This document shows, one piece after another, positions 59,609-64,000 of a DNA stretch of 64,000 nucleotides. The notes below the pieces were generated by a model. It was not told where the DNA came from and searched no databases. It saw only the letters and a list, made by a program, of their open reading frames with translations. This DNA is from Triplophysa rosa (Eukaryota > Chordata > Actinopteri > Cypriniformes > Nemacheilidae): contig NC_079899.1 of the NCBI RefSeq assembly GCF_024868665.1, positions 23,553,572 through 23,617,571 on the forward strand, written 5' to 3'. Position 1 is the first letter of the stretch; every line of letters starts with the position of its first letter. The position numbers were made by a program, and so were the translations under genes.

Positions 59609-61615
59609 ATGCACCTTAAGCCATACCCCAAACCACAAGATAAAGAGATACATCGGGAGTCTGTGCACGATGCAACACGAGGCCTCCATGCTGACCAGCA
59701 GGGAGTGCTTAGGAAAGAGTGGGGCGTTCGTCAGGCCTGCAGCTTCATGAGCTCGCCTGGCAACGGCACAGCCAACCGGTGCCCCCTCAGCATCATCTCC
59801 ACCAATACCCTCCGATGTAGCACCAACAGTGGGAGCAACACACCAACTAGAGTAAGCGGGACCCGCAAGACCAAAGCACCCCCTGTCACAACATTTACCA
59901 GCTCTTTAGTTCTGCTCTCATCTTCGAATGGTTTGGAGAATGAAGACTCGCTTAGTATCTACCAGGGAGAGGATGCAGAGGGATTTTTGGACATATGGGC
60001 TGTCATTAAACCCGGAAACACAAAAGAAAAAGTTGCCCTTTTCGCAGCACAGAAGTGTGGCAGTCCTTGTGGTGGTGGTGGTATTGACAACACATCTGAA
60101 CAAGAAGCCATTGCCCCAGAGCTGCAGACTGTTTCTTTGAAAAACAAAAGCTGCTGGGAGGTTGACTGGTGTGTGGCCAAGCGCAGGAGACGGTCTGGAA
60201 ACCCAGAGAAGCCTAAAAGTGTGGAATCTGCAGCCCCAAAATCTGATACGCAAAGAATATCTCAAAGTGAGGTCCCCAGCGAGAACATCAATCCTTGCCA
60301 AGTAATGTCAGAGGAAGAAGAGGCTGAAAAGACCATCTCTGTTGTGGAGATGGTGGCATACCTGGAACAAAGAGCAAACGACCAGCAGTTGAGCTCCAAA
60401 CCCCCATCCTTACGCAGCACCAGCACCATTACTCTATCAAAAGCCATCCAGCAGTCCAAGGACTTGGAACAACCAGAGATCCAAGAAGAGGAAGGAGAAT
60501 CTGTGCGGGTTCTGGATATGGTGGCCAAGATGGAGTCTCAGTGCCTGAGCAGACAAGGCATCAGAGAAGGTGGAGATCTCTCTCGAAACAACAGCTTGAG
60601 GAGAAAGGTGGGTCGTGTGCTTCTGGCGGGGTCAGAACCGTTTTCACTGCCTTCACATTCAGTATCATTTACTGCTCCTCAGGACAGGACAGTTCACAGT
60701 AAACCACAAGAACTGGGTAGTGTTTCGGACAAACTAACTTTCCCATCCCTCGAGTTGGCAACAACCGAGGGCTCGCAGTGTAGTCTTGCCACCACCACCC
60801 TGCATCATGAAGATGGTTCCTGTATGGCAGGACAGCAGTGTAGCCCAGATGTCGAGATTGTCGAGTCCGCACCAAGGCATGCCAGCTTATGTGGCAGTGA
60901 AGAACCACACCCGGGCATGTTGTTTTTTGCACAACCTCTAAAAGACCAACATAAGTCCTCCTCACCAGAGAACACACCTCAAAACAAAGAACTTAATGAT
61001 GGTAAGCCTTCTGTGGAGACTTCATTGTCATTCAGAGAGGACAGCAGAGATGGACATGATGCTGAACAAAACCATCACAATGTTGAGACGGAAACAACAA
61101 GAGTGGTTAGCCGGGAGTCTGTGCCTTTTCCTTTACGCCGCCTAGTGTCTCACGAATTCCTTGTAACTCGCTTCAAGATCCAGCTGCTTTTGGAGCCCCA
61201 GCAGTACATGCTTTTCCTACCCCACCACATCATCGTAAAGATCTTCTGCTTGCTGCCTACTGAAAGCCTGGCCGCCCTCAAATGCACATGCCATTACTTC
61301 AAATTCATCATTGAGAGTTACGGCGTACGGCCCGCGGACTCTCGTTGGGTGAGCGATCCCCGCTACAAAGATGATCCCTGCAAGCAGTGCAAGAAGCGCT
61401 ACGATCGAGGTGACGTTTCGCTATGCCGCTGGCATCACAAGCCCTACTGCCAGGCACTTCCCTACGGCCCGGGTTATTGGATGTGCTGCCGGGGCGCTCA
61501 CAAAGACACGCCTGGTTGCAACGTGGGACTCCACGATAACCGCTGGGTTCCTGTCTTTCATAGCATCAACATGCCGATTTACAAGAAAAGCAGGGACACG
61601 GGGGAGGACTCGTAA
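59609..61615 (+). CDS. fbxo34: F-box only protein 34 (668 aa from the MHLKPY start)
   Basis: Substrate-recognition subunit of an SCF (SKP1-CUL1-F-box) E3 ubiquitin ligase; its substrates are poorly known. The start is ATG in a perfect GCCACCATG context, 10 bp after the splice acceptor, and matches the MHLKPY start of vertebrate FBXO34. One exon encodes everything to the TAA. Landmarks: DIWAVIKPGNTKEK (about 126-140), a basic KRRRR likely nuclear signal (about 191-195), an acidic EEEEAE stretch near 232, VRVLDMVAKMES near 300, SRNNSLRRKVGRVLLA near 325, PGMLFF near 436. The F-box is about 535-575 (FLPHHIIVKIFCLLPTESLA). It is followed by a conserved Cys/His-rich tail (DPCKQCKKRY to GYWMCC). 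Human FBXO34 is about 711 aa, so length fits. FBXO46 is the paralogue that shares the KPGNTKEK and C-terminal blocks, but the N-terminus and neighbouring galectin-3 favour FBXO34. Confidence 0.95.
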   Translation: MHLKPYPKPQDKEIHRESVHDATRGLHADQQGVLRKEWGVRQACSFMSSPGNGTANRCPLSIISTNTLRCSTNSGSNTPTRVSGTRKTKAPPVTTFTSSLVLLSSSNGLENEDSLSIYQGEDAEGFLDIWAVIKPGNTKEKVALFAAQKCGSPCGGGGIDNTSEQEAIAPELQTVSLKNKSCWEVDWCVAKRRRRSGNPEKPKSVESAAPKSDTQRISQSEVPSENINPCQVMSEEEEAEKTISVVEMVAYLEQRANDQQLSSKPPSLRSTSTITLSKAIQQSKDLEQPEIQEEEGESVRVLDMVAKMESQCLSRQGIREGGDLSRNNSLRRKVGRVLLAGSEPFSLPSHSVSFTAPQDRTVHSKPQELGSVSDKLTFPSLELATTEGSQCSLATTTLHHEDGSCMAGQQCSPDVEIVESAPRHASLCGSEEPHPGMLFFAQPLKDQHKSSSPENTPQNKELNDGKPSVETSLSFREDSRDGHDAEQNHHNVETETTRVVSRESVPFPLRRLVSHEFLVTRFKIQLLLEPQQYMLFLPHHIIVKIFCLLPTESLAALKCTCHYFKFIIESYGVRPADSRWVSDPRYKDDPCKQCKKRYDRGDVSLCRWHHKPYCQALPYGPGYWMCCRGAHKDTPGCNVGLHDNRWVPVFHSINMPIYKKSRDTGEDS

Positions 61616-62023
61616 TGTGCCAGAGGGGCAAATGCTTTTTATTTCTGAGGCCTGTGTGTTATTAGTGTGAATGAGCTGTGTGTTTCTGTGCCTGTGTGTT
61701 GCCAATGAGCATGTGTGCTTTTTTGTTGTTGTATAGTGCTTAAAACCAGGTTGCTAAAAAGAAATTGCTGGATCTCTGTACTTCTCCGCCAAACGATCAC
61801 CCACTCCCCTAATGGATACCTTCCTCAGGTCCTTAACGTTTGTCTGCACTTTAACCCTTAAAGACTGAATTTTGCAGAGTTCTATCTGGGTACCGCTTGA
61901 TGATATTATTTTGAATAAGCATTAACGACTAACTTATTTTCTGGTAAAATCTGAAGAACTTTTCAGTTCTTTATAATGCACCTCTGCTTTACTTTCTTGC
62001 ACTGATGTAAACTTAACCTACAA

Positions 62024-62029
62024 AATAAA
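62024..62029 (+). terminator. fbxo34: Proximal poly(A) signal candidate
   Basis: AATAAA in TACAAAATAAACCTTAATG, about 410 bp after the stop. It would give a short 3'-UTR isoform. Confidence 0.4.
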
Positions 62030-62674
62030 CCTTAATGAGCATTACAGTTATTTACTTGCATACCTAATTCATTGGTGATGGGGAATCTTGTAGCGAGAAT
62101 GCAATGAGTTGGAATAGTTGCTTCTGTTCCCCATCTCCCAAAACCATCTCATTACTGCTAACAAGTCCTGGGATGTTGTTGGGGAGCGCGATGGTGTCAT
62201 GACTTGTTGGGTTTGAGATTGTTCTGAGCCCAGATGTTTACATTTGTATTTTGTACATAGCACAGAATCCTATATATCATAACAGAATAATGAATGATGT
62301 GTGAGTGTGACAGGAAATGCATTTAATCTTAATGTGGGGATAAACGCCTTGTTCTTTTAATGCTAACGTGTATATAAATATCTATGTGAAATGGTTGCCC
62401 TTGTTCTACAGCGGGATGTTCAACCCCTGTGAGCAGGCAGCACATATTCTTCTCGAATTATAAGTGTTTGTCTACCTTGTATGATGTACTGTTTCTCAAC
62501 GGGAAACATTTGAGTGACTGAGAGTTTCTCCATCTTGACGGTGATTAACTGAGCACCATCTGAAAAAAAGACGAATTTTGTTGCAATAATGTTTTCCAAA
62601 GTGTGTGTCAGATTTTTAAAGATTATTATTTGTAATGACCTTGCTGTGCTCTGCCTGTTAAGGCATTTTACTTC

Positions 62675-62680
62675 AATAAA
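62675..62680 (+). terminator. fbxo34: Distal poly(A) signal
   Basis: AATAAA in TTCAATAAAGTATATCTTGG is followed by a GT/T-rich stretch (GTGTTGTTGTTTTTTCT), the typical arrangement of a strong mammalian-type polyadenylation site. Confidence 0.75.
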
Positions 62681-62838
62681 GTATATCTTGGAGGACTTGT
62701 AAGATTGCGGTGTTGTTGTTTTTTCTATTTTGTAATCATTGTTTAATCCATGATTTAACCTTGTGCTTGGATTACAACCAGATACATTTTGCCTTTCTTT
62801 GGAATTAGTGGAGACTATTGTAAATTCATAGGTATTTA

Positions 62839-62842
<4 letters not shown>

Positions 62843-62876
<34 letters not shown>
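62843..62876. repeat. (TA)n microsatellite, 17 units
   Basis: A pure TA dinucleotide run. The IYIYIY frames on both strands across it are artefacts. Confidence 0.95.
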
Positions 62877-62878
<2 letters not shown>

Positions 62879-63110
62879 CTCGAGCAAAGGTTTTGGATCA
62901 CAGTCATTCTTGTATTTTGTCCACCATGGAATACTGCAACGGTGGGAGTTATGTTGAGACTTCAAGGGTTCAAAATTAATAAACACGGTTATATGTTCAC
63001 ATCTTTAAAGTAGTCACCTTTTGACTACAATTTGCAAAAGCGTACCATCAATTCTATCATCCAGCTTTTTGCGGTCTCAACCTGGGAAGCTTTTTAAACG
63101 GCACTGAAAT
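62877..63110 (-). mobile_element. Possible Tc1-like fragment
   Basis: AAGTAGTCACCTTTTGACTA followed by TTGCAAAAG and CATCCAGCTTTTT resembles the AAGTAGTCACCTTTGCC stretch found in Tc1-like transposons near the transposase end. The match is short and decayed, so this is tentative. Confidence 0.3.
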
Positions 63111-64000
63111 GATTTCCATCTATCCTGAATCCATTTTAAAATGTTTCAATAACTTTTCTAATTAAACAAAATGTTGGCACAATTGTATTTTTGTCTACAG
63201 AAATAAATTCAAACATTGACACATACACCCTTAGATGAATAAGAATATACTAAATATGGTTTTCAATTTCACATTTCATTTGCCGTTTAAATTATACACT
63301 TACACGTAAAAGGAGACACTTTTGGTAACAAATTTAGGTGAATAATTCCATGGTCATGTGCTTTGCAGGAAAAATGGGGAACAAACATCACCTTTCTGTT
63401 GTGCGCCTTGTGAAAACAAAAGTTTGCCAGTTGTTTGTTGCATACACAATTATACTTTCAATAAATGTTAATCTTCAAGAAATATTGTCAAGCAAGTCTA
63501 CTACTACTATTAAATGGATAGTTTTAATAGGTTTCAGTTTCAGTTAATCTGGAGATTAAAAGGTTTGATAAATGAGCTCAAATGTGCTAAAGGGTTATTT
63601 CAAATGCTCGTAAAATAAGAGCGTTTTGTCCCTGGAAAGATATCAAACTCTAGTTTGCAGTGTACAGCTAACCATTATTCAAATTTAACCATTATAGACC
63701 GTTTGAACGACTGCTCGGATTTAAAAAATTTAAAAGGTCTTTGCTAAATTCTTATCTTGGGGAAAAGTTTTGCAAAATCATCAGAGTTCAGATTATCGGA
63801 GTTGTCCGTGTAATATTGGTTTTTATTATGTCTGGGTGAAGCCTGAATATGAATAAATCCTCTAGTTAATCTTCGCTCTTTAAAGCTAAATGATGTTACA
63901 TCACATAATAAATGACTGTCTGCAGCAGGTTTTACAATGTGTGACTGATTTATAGTACAGTACAAAAATTGCCTGACATGAAAACAGAATATGCATGAGC
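63111..64000. other. Non-genic tract to window end
   Basis: AT-rich sequence with no gene, RNA or repeat that I can support. Confidence 0.5.

Larger units (their letters stand above)
61616..62700 (+). other. fbxo34: fbxo34 3' UTR
   Basis: Untranslated sequence from the stop to just after the distal poly(A) signal. An earlier AATAAA at 62024-62029 could give a shorter 3' end of about 430 nt. No open frame here is credible. Confidence 0.7.

Noticed and set aside
62420..62986. 188-codon open frame on the minus strand
   Set aside because: It runs antisense through the fbxo34 3' end and the (TA)n repeat, giving an IYIYIY stretch; composition is not protein-like.
1..64000. CRISPR arrays, operons or bacterial-type signals
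   Set aside because: None are present; the spliced genes, SINEs and hAT elements show this to be vertebrate nuclear DNA.

Overview
The window looks like a piece of a teleost fish nuclear genome, most likely a cyprinid (carp, minnow or zebrafish relative). The basis is the AT-rich intron-exon style, vertebrate-type split genes, tRNA-Leu genes, a tRNA-derived SINE tail, and many short inverted-repeat DNA transposons of types I recognise from cyprinid genomes. The species cannot be named from the sequence alone.

Positions 1 to about 35,900 hold no protein gene that I can support. This tract contains MITEs, one hAT element with an intact 8-bp target-site duplication (17857-19074), microsatellites, a SINE, and five minus-strand tRNA-Leu(UAA) copies in two groups (14.6-15.0 kb and 20.0-20.3 kb). 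Three of these look functional and two are degraded. A few unique, GC-richer blocks could be conserved regulatory DNA.

Positions 36-46 kb hold a galectin-3 locus. Two complete tandem lgals3-like genes (coding 40620-41897 and 43684-45208, plus strand) share the same exon layout: a non-coding first exon, a two-codon second exon, a Trp-Pro-Gly-Gln repeat exon and three carbohydrate-recognition exons. About 3 kb upstream lies a homologous 3'-UTR and spacer remnant (about 35990-36575), which suggests the array once had at least three members. A 2.2-kb hAT element, itself carrying what looks like a Harbinger-type insertion, sits inside one arm of an inverted repeat. The other arm lies in intron 1 of the first galectin gene.

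Positions 46-62.7 kb hold fbxo34, an F-box substrate receptor gene of SCF ubiquitin ligases. A CpG-rich probable promoter and first exon (about 46.1-46.4 kb) is followed by a 10-kb first intron full of transposons, a small second exon (56367-56520) and one large coding exon (59599 onward, CDS to 61615). Human LGALS3 and FBXO34 are near neighbours on 14q22, so the gene order supports both identifications. Intron 1 contains a nearly perfect 1.71-kb tandem duplication with a lone N in one copy, which is either very recent or an assembly artefact. The last 1.3 kb holds a (TA)n repeat and a possible Tc1 scrap.
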